Below, one piece after another: positions 33,438 to 43,382 of a stretch of 64,000 bases of DNA. Every line of letters starts with the position of its first letter. The stretch's first letter is position 1. Position numbers and translations under genes: made by a program. This stretch comes from Steroidobacteraceae bacterium (GTDB taxonomy: Bacteria; Pseudomonadota; Gammaproteobacteria; Steroidobacterales; Steroidobacteraceae), in the NCBI GenBank assembly GCA_025458905.1, contig JALORN010000013.1, forward strand, positions 62,001-126,000, in the 5' to 3' direction. Under the pieces are notes generated by a model. It was not told the DNA's origin. It did no database searches and saw only the letters and a list, made by a program, of their open reading frames with translations.

Positions 33438-34970
33438 TCAGTGGCCGCGCAACGCGGTCTTCAGCACCTTGCCGCCGGCGTTGCGGGGCAGTGAGCCGAT
33501 CGGCACGAACTCCCTCGGCACCTTGTAGCCGGCGAGCTCGACGCGGCAGTGCGCCTCGAGCTCGGCCGGGGTGGCGCCGCTGCCGGTGCGGAACACCACG
33601 AACGCGCGCAGCGCCTCGCCGAAGTACTCGTCGGGCCGGCCGATCACCGCAGCTTCCTGCACGGCCGGGTGGCGGTGCAGCACCTCCTCGATCTCGCGCG
33701 GGTAGACGTTGAAGCCGCCGGTGACGACCATGTCCTTCTTGCGATCGACGATGTAGAGGTAGCCGTCCTCGTCCTGGCGCGCGAGGTCGCCGGCGGTCAC
33801 CCAGCCGCCGGGCTTCAGCGTCTCGGCGGTCTGCTCGGGCTGGTTCCAGTAGCCGTTGAAGAGATACGGTGAGCGCGAGTGCAGCTCCCCGACCTCGCCG
33901 CGCGGCACCTCATGGCCCGCGTCGTCGAGCAGCCGCACGTGGTTCAGCGCGAATGCCGGGCCGACGCTCTGGCGGCGCACGAGCTGGTCTGCCGGGCGCA
34001 GGTTGGTCACGATGCCGGCCTCGGTCGAGCCGTAGGTCTCGTGCAGCAAGCCTTCGCCCCAGTAGGCGACGATCTTCTCCTTGACGGCCTGGGGCAGGGC
34101 CGCGGCATTCGACATGATCGCGCGCAGCGCGCGCGCCTTGCCGCGATGGGCGTCGAGCACCGCCTTCTCGATGCCGAAGATCGCCTGGAAGTGCGTCGGC
34201 ACCATGAAGACGCCGGTGAACGGCTCGCGCGCCAGCCGCTCGACCACGCGCTGCGGATCGAACTTCGGCAGCACGTCGACGGTGCCTCCGAAGTACAGCG
34301 ACGCCATGATGAAGGCGAATCCCGCGCCGTGCGCCATCGGCGCGATGCCGAGCTGCAGGTCGTCGGGGCCGTAGCAGCCGTACTCCATGGCCATCGCATG
34401 GAAGGTCAGGGTGCGCGAACGGTGCGAGATCACGATGCCCTTGGGCTTGCCGGTGGTGCCGGAGCTGTAGACCAGGGTGAACGGGTCGGTCTCGTCGAGC
34501 GTCGCGAGCGGTGCGGCCTCCGGTGAGGCCGCAAGCCAGGCCTCGTACTCCTCGCCGAGCACCAGCGTCCGCCCGAGCGTCGGTACGCGCGCCTGCCCGG
34601 CCACGCCCGCGAGCGAGGGATGCACCACCAGCAGCCGCGCGCCGCAGTCGTTCAGCAGGTCCTCGAGCTCGCGCGCCGTGGAGCGTGGGTTCACCGTCGC
34701 GACGACGCCGCCCGCGTCGGAGAGGCCGCAGAGCAGCTCGGGGTACTCGATGCAGTTCGGGGCGAGGACCGCGACGCGCTCGCCCTGGCGCAGGCCGAGG
34801 GCAATCGCACCGCCGCAGACGCGGCGCACGCGCTGGGCGAGCTCGGCGTAGGTGCGGGAGACGGACTCACAGACCAGCGCCACCTTGCGGGGCGTGCGCC
34901 CGGCCGAGGCGTGCAGGCCCCCGGAGAGCAGCAAGGGACGGTAGCCGGCGTGGAGGGATCGTGTCGACAT
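33438..34970 (-). CDS. AMP-forming acyl-CoA ligase
   Basis: A 510-residue ANL-superfamily ligase that activates a carboxylic acid as adenylate and then thioester. The P-loop reads VYSSGTTGKPKG, the A5 motif YGSTEAGI, the hinge region TAGDLARQDEDGYLYIVDRKKD, and the C-terminal catalytic lysine segment is PRNAGGKVLKTALRG. The residue pattern is nearest to medium/long-chain and aromatic acyl-CoA ligases; specificity cannot be read. Monocistronic, nine bases from the convergent dehydrogenase and divergent from the MDR oxidoreductase at 35129. Confidence 0.88.
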   Translation of the reverse strand: MSTRSLHAGYRPLLLSGGLHASAGRTPRKVALVCESVSRTYAELAQRVRRVCGGAIALGLRQGERVAVLAPNCIEYPELLCGLSDAGGVVATVNPRSTARELEDLLNDCGARLLVVHPSLAGVAGQARVPTLGRTLVLGEEYEAWLAASPEAAPLATLDETDPFTLVYSSGTTGKPKGIVISHRSRTLTFHAMAMEYGCYGPDDLQLGIAPMAHGAGFAFIMASLYFGGTVDVLPKFDPQRVVERLAREPFTGVFMVPTHFQAIFGIEKAVLDAHRGKARALRAIMSNAAALPQAVKEKIVAYWGEGLLHETYGSTEAGIVTNLRPADQLVRRQSVGPAFALNHVRLLDDAGHEVPRGEVGELHSRSPYLFNGYWNQPEQTAETLKPGGWVTAGDLARQDEDGYLYIVDRKKDMVVTGGFNVYPREIEEVLHRHPAVQEAAVIGRPDEYFGEALRAFVVFRTGSGATPAELEAHCRVELAGYKVPREFVPIGSLPRNAGGKVLKTALRGH

Positions 34971-35083
34971 GTTGCGGTGGTTCTTCGGACCTTCGTGAAT
35001 GCGCCAGCAGTGCGTCGCGGCGCGGGCAGCCAGGCCGGAACGTTACACGAATCGGCCGCTGCGGGTCCTCGATCGTCCTCGTG

Positions 35084-35089
35084 GATAAT
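35084..35089 (+). promoter_or_regulatory. -10-like GATAAT before the MDR oxidoreductase
   Basis: GATAAT matches five of six -10 positions, 39 bases before the ATG at 35129 and 27 bases before its GGAGG. It lies in the 158-base divergent gap to the acyl-CoA ligase. No clear -35. Confidence 0.4.
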
Positions 35090-35128
35090 GCCGGCCTGCG
35101 GGCCTCGCCCGATGCGGAGGTTGGATCG

Positions 35129-36169
35129 ATGAAGGCTTACGAGGTCGGCGACTATCCGCGCACCCGGGAACTGCGGCGCGTCGAGCGTCCCGACCCGGTG
35201 GCCGGGCCCGGCGAGGCGCTGCTGCGCATCCGCGCGACCGGGCCCAACGCGCGCGACCTCGCGATCTGGACCGACGGCATCTGGAAGACGCCCGCGGCGG
35301 CGAGCCTCGTGCCGCTGTGCGACGTCGCTGCCGACGTCGTCGCGCTCGGACCCGGCGTCACCGCGGTCGCGCCCGGCGATCGCGTCACGATGATCCACTA
35401 CTCGCGCTGGCTGGACGGGCAGTGGGACGTGTCGATGCGCGAGGAGGACCACGGGTTCACCCGCGACGGCTTCCTGCGCGAGTACGCCACGGTGCCTGCG
35501 GCGGCGCTGGTGCGCCTGCCCGACAACCTGACCTACGAGCAGGCGGCGACGCTGCCGAGCGCCGGGCTCACGGCCTGGCAGGCGGTGGTGGAGCAGGGTG
35601 GGCTCCGGCCCGGTGACACGATGGTGACGCTCGGCACCGGCGGGGTCTCGGTGTTCGCGCTGCAGTGGGCGAAGCTGCTCGGTGCGCGCGTGATCGTCAC
35701 CTCGTCGAGCGACGCGAAGCTCGAGCGGATGCGCGAGCTCGGCGCCGACGGCGTGGTCAACTACCGCGAGCGGCCGGCCTGGTCCGAGGCGGTGCGCGAG
35801 CAGACCGGCGGGCGCGGAGCGGCGCTGGTGGTCGACACCGTCGGCCTGGAGGAACTCGACCAGTGCCTCGAAGCCTGCCGCTCCGGCGGCCGGGTGATGT
35901 ACGTCGGTGCGAGCCCCGTCGGCCCGGATCGGGAGGTGCGTCCTGGCGTGGTGCCGCGGCGACTGCCACTGCTGATCATCCGCGACCTGACGCTCAAGGG
36001 CATCGTGGTCGGCAGCCGCAGGATGATGGTCGACATGGTCGCGGCGCTGGCGCGCCACGAGTCGGTGCGCCCGGTGATCGACCGGGTGTACGCGTTCGAC
36101 GAGGCCAACGCGGCGATCGCGTACTTCGCGCGCGCCGACAAGGTCGGCAAGGTGGTGATCCGCGTCTGA
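35129..36169 (+). CDS. Zinc-independent MDR alcohol dehydrogenase/quinone oxidoreductase
   Basis: A 346-residue medium-chain dehydrogenase/reductase. The N-terminal GroES-like part has GEALLRIRATGPNARDL and VVALGPGVTAVAPGDRV; the cofactor domain has the loop TLGTGGVSVFALQWAKLLGA. The structural-zinc cysteines of true alcohol dehydrogenases are absent, so it belongs with quinone oxidoreductase-like members that reduce enones or quinones with NADPH. GGAGG at 35116 sets the start. It is followed 154 bases later by the peroxiredoxin with its own promoter-like element. Confidence 0.85.
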   Translation: MKAYEVGDYPRTRELRRVERPDPVAGPGEALLRIRATGPNARDLAIWTDGIWKTPAAASLVPLCDVAADVVALGPGVTAVAPGDRVTMIHYSRWLDGQWDVSMREEDHGFTRDGFLREYATVPAAALVRLPDNLTYEQAATLPSAGLTAWQAVVEQGGLRPGDTMVTLGTGGVSVFALQWAKLLGARVIVTSSSDAKLERMRELGADGVVNYRERPAWSEAVREQTGGRGAALVVDTVGLEELDQCLEACRSGGRVMYVGASPVGPDREVRPGVVPRRLPLLIIRDLTLKGIVVGSRRMMVDMVAALARHESVRPVIDRVYAFDEANAAIAYFARADKVGKVVIRV

Positions 36170-36262
36170 ACCGCCGCTGCCGCAGCGGGATGCCGTGGTG
36201 CCGACCGGCCCGCCGCGGGACCCTGTCGGTGGGGCGGTGCAGCGCCCGGCCGGGACGCGCGC

Positions 36263-36268
36263 TATGCT
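36263..36268 (+). promoter_or_regulatory. -10-like TATGCT before the peroxiredoxin
   Basis: GCTATGCTCGG resembles the core of the 18-base elements at 14516 and 20228. It lies 55 bases before the peroxiredoxin ATG. No -35 matching the consensus is seen. Confidence 0.35.
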
Positions 36269-36323
36269 CGGCGTCCGGCCCGGCGGCTCGCCGGTCCACC
36301 CACCGTCCGAAAGGAGTCCGACG

Positions 36324-36941
36324 ATGTTCCGACCGTTTGCCGCCCCGGCCGCTGCCCTCGCCGTCGTCTTCGCCATGGCGATGCCCGCCCAGGCCGCGCT
36401 GAAGCCCGGCGACGCCGCACCGAAGTTCACCGCCCAGGCCTCCCTCGCCGGCAAGGCCTTCCCGTTCTCGCTCGCCGACGCCCTGAAGAAGGGGCCGGTG
36501 GTGATCTACTTCTACCCGTCGGCCTACACGCAGGGCTGCAACGTGCAGGCGCGCGAGTTCGCGCTCAACATGGACAAGTTCACGGCCGCGGGCGCCTCGA
36601 TCGTCGGCGTCTCTATGGACAGCATCGCGCGCCTCAACGACTTCTCCGCCGACCCGGAATACTGTGGCGGCAAGGTCGCGGTCTCGTCGGACGCCGACGG
36701 CAGCATCGCGAGGTCCTACGACCTGAAGATCACCGAGCGCGAGGGCATGAAGGACTCGCGCGGCAACGCGATCGAGCACGGCTTCATCGAGCGCACGACC
36801 TTCGTCGTCACGCCCGACGGCAAGGTTGCCGCGACGATCAGCGGCGTGCCGGCGGCGGACAACGTCAGGCAGGCGCTGGCCGCGGTGGAGCAGGTCAAGG
36901 GCGGCGCGAAGGCCGCCGGCAGCAAGCCGGCGGCGATGTAG
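36324..36941 (+). CDS. Periplasmic peroxiredoxin (AhpC/TSA, BCP-like)
   Basis: A 205-residue thiol peroxidase with a cleavable signal peptide ending PAQAA. The peroxidatic cysteine is Cys72 in YPSAYTQGCNVQAREF, in place of the common TPGCT context; the upstream VVIYFYP and downstream VGVSMDSIARLNDF strands are typical. A second cysteine at ADPEYCGGKV may act as resolving thiol. It would reduce peroxides in the periplasm, probably with a thioredoxin-fold donor not seen here. AAGGAG seven bases before the ATG fixes the start. Confidence 0.85.
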   Translation: MFRPFAAPAAALAVVFAMAMPAQAALKPGDAAPKFTAQASLAGKAFPFSLADALKKGPVVIYFYPSAYTQGCNVQAREFALNMDKFTAAGASIVGVSMDSIARLNDFSADPEYCGGKVAVSSDADGSIARSYDLKITEREGMKDSRGNAIEHGFIERTTFVVTPDGKVAATISGVPAADNVRQALAAVEQVKGGAKAAGSKPAAM

Positions 36942-36977
36942 CGCGGGCGGCGCCGGGGCGCGCGGCGGCGACCGGCC

Positions 36978-38777
<1,800 letters not shown>

Positions 38778-38785
<8 letters not shown>

Positions 38786-38873
38786 GGAGCAGGAGCGGAA
38801 GCAGCGGCGCGGCCGGACGCCGCGCGGGAGCGCAGGCGGGGCGGGTCAGCGGGAGGCTGGCGCGAGGGTTCAT
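38778..38873 (-). CDS. leuL: Leucine-rich leader peptide of leuA
   Basis: A 31-codon ORF ending 117 bases before leuA. Eight of its 31 residues are Leu, and six of these fall in the last eight residues (LLPLLLLR, codons CTG CTT CCG CTC CTG CTC CTG CGC). This is the hallmark of ribosome-stalling leader peptides that sense leucyl-tRNA. A perfect hairpin spans its stop codon. The ATG overlaps the stop of the 61-residue ORF upstream (ATGA at 38870-38873), so the leader seems to be translated by coupling, as it has no Shine-Dalgarno of its own. Confidence 0.6.
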
Positions 38874-39055
38874 GGCCCGGAAGCTACCATCGCGTTGCAG
38901 GGGGCGGCAAGCCCCGGGCCCACGGACGTCGATCGGTCGGCCCCCGGTCCGGGTGCGGGGTGGTGCCGCGACCGGTTTCCCGAGGCGGCGAACAGCAGCG
39001 CGATCAGCAGGGCCGCGAGCACGGCGGCCGGCGAGCGCTGGCGGACGATCAACAT
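38870..39055 (-). CDS. Small membrane protein upstream of the leuA leader
   Basis: A 61-residue ORF with a strong Shine-Dalgarno (GGGAGGT, seven bases before the ATG) and an N-terminal hydrophobic helix (AAVLAALLIALLF, about residues 11-23), followed by a proline- and arginine-rich tail. Its stop overlaps the start of the leucine leader. I do not recognise it. It may be a real single-pass membrane peptide, or its ORF may serve only to deliver ribosomes to the leader. The Shine-Dalgarno could be partly hidden by a GTGGA/TCCAC stem. Confidence 0.5.
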   Translation of the reverse strand: MLIVRQRSPAAVLAALLIALLFAASGNRSRHHPAPGPGADRSTSVGPGLAAPCNAMVASGP

Positions 39056-39133
39056 GGCGTGGACCTCCCGGGCGTTCCACGGGAGCCACGCTACGCTCCG
39101 CCACTGTTCGGAAAAAGTCGCCATCGGAAGATT

Positions 39134-39158
39134 CATTGTCCACTCTGGCTGGACAATG
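39134..39158. promoter_or_regulatory. Perfect 9-base dyad, operator-like
   Basis: CATTGTCCA and its exact inverse TGGACAATG are separated by seven bases. The site lies 79 bases before the 61-residue ORF that begins the leuA leader region and 106 bases past the end of the M20 gene. It is less GC-rich than its surroundings, which makes chance less likely. It may bind a dimeric regulator of leuA transcription. Apart from this dyad I see no other supported element between 39056 and 39263. Confidence 0.5.
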
Positions 39159-39263
39159 GGGCCAGCCGACCCGCGGTCCTGCAGTCCCGCGGTCATGTCG
39201 TCCGGCGGGCGTGAGGATCGGGCCCTGCGATACTGCCGCCGCGCCCCGGGCGGCGTGTACGGC

Positions 39264-40463
39264 TCAGGCGGAAGCGGGGGCGGCGAGCCAGGCCTCGGCG
39301 AGGCGCACCCAGGCGGTGGCGCCGATCGGGATCAGGGCGTCGTTGAAGTCGTAGCTCGGGTTGTGGAGCATGCAGGGCCCTTCGCCATGGCCGCCGTCGC
39401 GGTGGCTGCCGTCGCCGTTGCCGATCACGAAGTAGCAGCCCGGCTTCTCGAGCAGGAAGAAGCTGAAGTCCTCGGCGCCCATCGTCGGCCGGAACTCGAG
39501 CACGTTGGCCTCGCCTGCCAGCGCACCGAGCGTGCGGCGCACGAACGCCGTCTCGCCGGGGTGGTTCACGGTCGCGGGGTACTGGCGCGTGAAGCCGAAG
39601 TCGCACTGCGCCTCGAAGGCGGCGCAGGTGGACTCGGCGACGGTCCTCATCCGGCGCTCGAGCAGGTCGAGCACCTCGGGCGTGAACGCGCGCACGGTGC
39701 CTTCGAGCACGCAGGCATCGGGGATCACGTTGTGGGCCTCGCCGCCGTGGATCTGCGTCACCGAGATCACGCCGGTGTCGAGCGGATGCAGGTTGCGGGT
39801 GAGGATCGCCTGGAAACCCTGCACGACCTGGCAGGCGACGGGCACGGGGTCGACGCCGTTCTGCGGCATCGCGGCGTGCGCGCCCTTGCCGCGCACGACG
39901 ATGCGGAAGCGGTTCGCCGAGGCGAACGCCGGGCCCTCGCAGACCGCGAACTGCCCCACCGCGAGCCCGGGCCAGTTGTGCGCGCCGAAGATCGCCTCCA
40001 TCGGGAAGCGCTCGAACAGGCCGTCGCGGATCATCGCGCGCGCGCCGCCGCCGCCTTCCTCGGCGGGCTGGAACACGAGGTAGACGGTGCCGTCGAAATT
40101 GCGCTCGGCCGCGAGGTGCCGTGCGGCCGCGAGCAGCATCGCGGTGTGGCCATCGTGGCCGCAGGCGTGCATGCGCCCCGCGTGGCGGCTGGCATGGGCG
40201 AAGCGGTTGTGCTCGGTCATCGGCAGCGCGTCGATGTCGGCGCGCAGGCCCACTGCCCGCGTGGAACTGCCGTTGCGTACGATGCCGACCACCCCGGTCT
40301 TGCCGAGCCCGCGATGCACCGGGATGCCCCAGTCCTGGAGCGTGGCGGCCACGAGGTCGGAGGTGCGCTGCTCCTCGTAGGCGAGCTCGGGGTGGGCGTG
40401 GATGTCGCGGCGCAGCGCGGCGATGCGCGCCGCCTCGGCGAGGATGGACTCGATCAGCTGCAT
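39264..40463 (-). CDS. M20 family amidohydrolase (hippurate/N-acyl amino acid hydrolase type)
   Basis: A 399-residue M20D metallopeptidase-like amidohydrolase. The start at 40463 gives MQLIESILAEA and the family N-terminus RRDIHAHPELAYEE. Metal ligands are visible: Cys101 and His103 in HACGHDGH, the Glu pair near residue 135 (FQPAEEGGGG), and GAHNWPG. The dimerisation domain contains RGKGAHAAMPQ. Members hydrolyse N-acyl amino acids, hippurate or indole-3-acetyl conjugates. Cytoplasmic, no signal. It is divergent from the CpcT-like gene with 53 bases between. Confidence 0.88.
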   Translation of the reverse strand: MQLIESILAEAARIAALRRDIHAHPELAYEEQRTSDLVAATLQDWGIPVHRGLGKTGVVGIVRNGSSTRAVGLRADIDALPMTEHNRFAHASRHAGRMHACGHDGHTAMLLAAARHLAAERNFDGTVYLVFQPAEEGGGGARAMIRDGLFERFPMEAIFGAHNWPGLAVGQFAVCEGPAFASANRFRIVVRGKGAHAAMPQNGVDPVPVACQVVQGFQAILTRNLHPLDTGVISVTQIHGGEAHNVIPDACVLEGTVRAFTPEVLDLLERRMRTVAESTCAAFEAQCDFGFTRQYPATVNHPGETAFVRRTLGALAGEANVLEFRPTMGAEDFSFFLLEKPGCYFVIGNGDGSHRDGGHGEGPCMLHNPSYDFNDALIPIGATAWVRLAEAWLAAPASA

Positions 40464-40516
40464 CGTGGGCGTCGTCCGATTGCGGGAGCCTGCGCCCATC
40501 GTGCACGCTGCCGCCC

Positions 40517-41233
40517 ATGCGTCAACCATCGTCGTCGTTCGCCGTGCTGCTCGGTTGCCTGGCCCTCGCGGGGCCGGGTGGCGCAGGGCCAGCCGCGGCA
40601 GCCAGTCCGTCCGGCGAGCCGGCGGCGGCGGCGCCCGACCCGGGGTTCGCGCGCTTCGTCGCCGCCTGGCCGGGGCACTACGACAACGCCGCGCAGCACC
40701 GCGCGCAGGTCGCCGCCGGCGTGCCGGAGGCGCAGCGCAACCTGCTGCAGGAATTGCGGATCGTGCGGGTGGACCTGCCGGCCTTCGGTCCGCAGGTCTT
40801 CTATGCAGAGTGGTTCGCGCCGGGCGCCGAGCACCAGCCGCTGCGCCAGCGCATCTATGCGCTCGAGCACGATGCCACCCATGGCCGCTACGTGCTGCGG
40901 CTGCACATCTGGCCGCAGGATCCGGCGTTCGTGGCGCGTACCGCAGGTGCCTGGCGCGAGCCGGCGAGGCTCGCCGGCGTCACGCCGCGCGACATGGCGC
41001 CGCTGCCGGGCTGCGACGTGTATTTCCGCGCCGCCGGCGCCGGGTTCGAGGGGGAGATGGAGAAAGGGACCTGCCGTTTCGCCGCGATGAACGACCCGTC
41101 GCGCCAGGTCTACTCCTGGTCGCGGATGAAGATCGTCGAGGGCCGCTTCTCCTACAAGGACGGCTGGTACGGCCTCGACGGCTCGCCGTACATGACGTGG
41201 GCGCCCGCGTGGTTCGAGTTCGAGCGGCGCTGA
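40517..41233 (+). CDS. CpcT/CpeT-like protein, exported
   Basis: A 238-residue protein with a signal peptide (about residues 1-29, Ala/Gly-rich). The mature part follows the CpcT/CpeT chromophore-lyase fold: PGHYDNAAQHRAQ, VFYAEWFAPG with QPLRQRIYALEHD, a RYVLRLHIWP strand, LPGCDVYFRAAG, then GEMEKGTCRF near a double-Trp C-terminus. In cyanobacteria this family attaches phycobilins, but there are no phycobiliproteins here, and many non-photosynthetic bacteria carry relatives of unknown role. It probably binds a hydrophobic or tetrapyrrole ligand outside the cytoplasm. Confidence 0.72.
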   Translation: MRQPSSSFAVLLGCLALAGPGGAGPAAAASPSGEPAAAAPDPGFARFVAAWPGHYDNAAQHRAQVAAGVPEAQRNLLQELRIVRVDLPAFGPQVFYAEWFAPGAEHQPLRQRIYALEHDATHGRYVLRLHIWPQDPAFVARTAGAWREPARLAGVTPRDMAPLPGCDVYFRAAGAGFEGEMEKGTCRFAAMNDPSRQVYSWSRMKIVEGRFSYKDGWYGLDGSPYMTWAPAWFEFERR

Positions 41234-41240
41234 GTCGCGG

Positions 41241-41783
41241 GTGACGTGGGTGCCGCGTCGCGCCCAACGCCCCGATCCCTCGGCCGGGTTCCCGCCGATC
41301 GCGTCGCCCGGTGCACGCGTGCTGGTCTGCGGCTCGCTGCCGGGCCAGACGTCGCTCGCGATGCGCCAGTACTACGCGCAGCCGCGCAATGCGTTCTGGC
41401 GGATCACCGGCGAGCTGTTCGGCTTCGATCCCGGGCTCGGCTATGCGCAGCGCACCGCGGCGCTGGCGGCGCACGGCGTCGCACTCTGGGACGTCTGCGC
41501 ATCGGCGGTGCGCCCGGGCAGCCTGGACGCCGGGATCCGGCGCGACACGGTCGTGGTGAACGATTTCGCGCCGTTCCTGCTGGCGCATCGACACATCGGG
41601 CGTCTGTGCTTCAACGGCGGCGCGGCGTTCGACCTGTTCGAACGCCGGGTGCTGCCGACGCTCCCGGCGTCGCTGCAGGCGCTGACGCGCATCCGGCTGC
41701 CGTCGACCAGTCCCGCGCACGCGGGCATGGGCTACGCCCAGAAGCTCGAGCGCTGGCGCGATGCGCTGCGGGTCGCCGGCTGA
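41241..41783 (+). CDS. DNA-deoxyinosine glycosylase (UDG family 6, HDG-like)
   Basis: A 180-residue repair enzyme of the uracil-DNA-glycosylase superfamily. The family-6 signature is intact: VLVCGSLPGQTSLAMRQYY followed by AQPRNAFWRI. The substrate-binding C-terminal motif is LPSTSPAHAGM. It removes hypoxanthine, and in some members uracil or xanthine, from DNA. The start is a GTG at 41241, seven bases after the CpcT-like stop, so both genes are probably co-transcribed although the roles look unrelated. Confidence 0.85.
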   Translation: MTWVPRRAQRPDPSAGFPPIASPGARVLVCGSLPGQTSLAMRQYYAQPRNAFWRITGELFGFDPGLGYAQRTAALAAHGVALWDVCASAVRPGSLDAGIRRDTVVVNDFAPFLLAHRHIGRLCFNGGAAFDLFERRVLPTLPASLQALTRIRLPSTSPAHAGMGYAQKLERWRDALRVAG

Positions 41784-41794
41784 GGACGGGACCC

Positions 41795-43129
41795 TCAGCG
41801 CGGGCTGGCGGCGGCCTGCGCCGCGAGTGGCGCCCCCGCCTCCCAGCGCATCGAGCGGACCTCGGTGCCCTGCTGCCAGGCGATCTGCACGCTGCCGTTG
41901 GCGCGTGCCGCCACCGCGGGCAGCTGGGTCGCGCCCGGCGGCGCGGGCAGCTCGACCACCGGCCCGAAGCTCGCGCCACCGTCGGTCGAGGCGCGTGTGT
42001 AGATGCGGCGCGCGCCGCTGCCGACCTTGGCGTGCCAGAAGAGATGCAGCGCCGCGCCGGCATGCGCGATCACCGGCGCGTCGGAGGTGGTCGCGCCCGG
42101 GTGCACGAGCATCGGTGCACCCCAGGTCTTGCCGGCATCCTTCGACTGCGCGAGGTAGACGCCGGCCGGATCCTCGCCGCCGGTGAAGTAGGTGGCCCAG
42201 ACGTTGCTGCCGGCGGCGGCGATGCTGGTCGGCTTCAGCGGGCAGCCCTCGATCTCCCAGCGCTTGCCGACCACGCGCTGGCGCGGCGAGAAGCTGCGGC
42301 CGCCGTCGGTCGAGACGGCGACGGTGCTGTCGCGGAACTTGCCCTCGACCTGGCGCGAGCCCACCCACAGGCGCTGCTCGTCGTCGACGTGCGCGGTCAG
42401 CTGGCAGCAGGGGCAGACGTCGGCCGGGAACAGTTCCGTGTCCTTGCCGAAGCTCTTGCCGTCGTTGCGCGAGACGGCCATGAACACCTTGCCCGCATCG
42501 CCTTCCTTCGCCATGTCGCGGGTGTCGATCCACATCGCGTAGACCGAGCCCTTGGCGTCGACCGCCATGGTGCCGAACACGTGCGCATGCGAGAGGCCGC
42601 CGTGTACGAGGTGGCTGGCATCGGTGGTCGCGTACGAGTTCAGGCGCTGCGGCTTCTCGAAGCTGCGGCCGCCGTCGGTGGAGCGCGTGTAGAGCGCGAC
42701 CGCGACCGGCTTGCCGGTGGCCGGGCTGACGTCGTTCGCCGGATAGAAGACGTGGATCGTGCCGTTGCGGCCCACGGCGATCCGCGGCTTGCTGACGGAA
42801 AAGCCCCAGACCTCGCCCGGCTTGCCGTTGACCGCGACCGGCCTGGAGAAGGTGCGGCCGCCGTCGGTGGAGCGTGCGAAGAACAGGTTGGTCGAGGCCA
42901 TGTGGGAGTGGCCGTGCGAGGGGTCGTGCTGCTGCGGCGCGGTGTCCTCGTCGATCCAGATCATGTTGACCGAGTCGTCGGGACCGATGGCGATCTCCGG
43001 GCTCTGCGCCTTGTGGTCCGCTGTGGAGACGAGCGCGGCCGGCGCTGCGGAGGTCGGCGCCTCGGCCGCGAGCGCGGGCAGGGCAGCGGCGAGCGTGGCG
43101 AGCGCGAGGTGACGGAACGTGGCAACCAT
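41795..43129 (-). CDS. Exported BNR/Asp-box (sialidase-fold) protein
   Basis: A 444-residue protein with a signal peptide ending ALPALAA. Six Asp-box hairpins are spaced along it (STDGGRTF, STDGGRSF, SRNDGKSF, STDGGRSF, SKDAGKTW, STDGGASF), indicating a six-bladed beta-propeller. The arginine triad and Tyr/Glu of true sialidases cannot be placed with confidence. A cysteine cluster, ADVCPCCQLTA, in mid-propeller is unusual and could bind a metal. A His-rich loop (HDPSHGHSH) near residue 70 adds to this. Probably a periplasmic binding or enzyme-accessory protein rather than a glycosidase. Divergent from the SDR gene. Confidence 0.75.
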   Translation of the reverse strand: MVATFRHLALATLAAALPALAAEAPTSAAPAALVSTADHKAQSPEIAIGPDDSVNMIWIDEDTAPQQHDPSHGHSHMASTNLFFARSTDGGRTFSRPVAVNGKPGEVWGFSVSKPRIAVGRNGTIHVFYPANDVSPATGKPVAVALYTRSTDGGRSFEKPQRLNSYATTDASHLVHGGLSHAHVFGTMAVDAKGSVYAMWIDTRDMAKEGDAGKVFMAVSRNDGKSFGKDTELFPADVCPCCQLTAHVDDEQRLWVGSRQVEGKFRDSTVAVSTDGGRSFSPRQRVVGKRWEIEGCPLKPTSIAAAGSNVWATYFTGGEDPAGVYLAQSKDAGKTWGAPMLVHPGATTSDAPVIAHAGAALHLFWHAKVGSGARRIYTRASTDGGASFGPVVELPAPPGATQLPAVAARANGSVQIAWQQGTEVRSMRWEAGAPLAAQAAASPR

Positions 43130-43382
43130 AGGTGACCCCTCTTGCGGTGCGTTACGTTGCGGCGCCGTGCGATGCGGCAGGACGGCGCAAGGTTACCTCC
43201 GGCCGGTGCTGCACCACCATCCTGCGGCGCACCTGTGCCGCAGGTCCACGTGTCGGACACCGCTGCCCGCGCCGGGCACGCGCTCCGCCCCGGCGGCGAT
43301 GCCTGCGCCTACAGACCGCCACCTGCGTGGTCCGCGACCCTCTCCGGTCCCCCTTTCCTCCGGATTCGTCAGGAGCGCCACC

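Noticed and set aside
40517-41233. Phycobilin lyase function for the CpcT/CpeT-like protein
   Set aside because: There are no phycobiliprotein or bilin synthesis genes, and the protein has an export signal. Only the fold is claimed.
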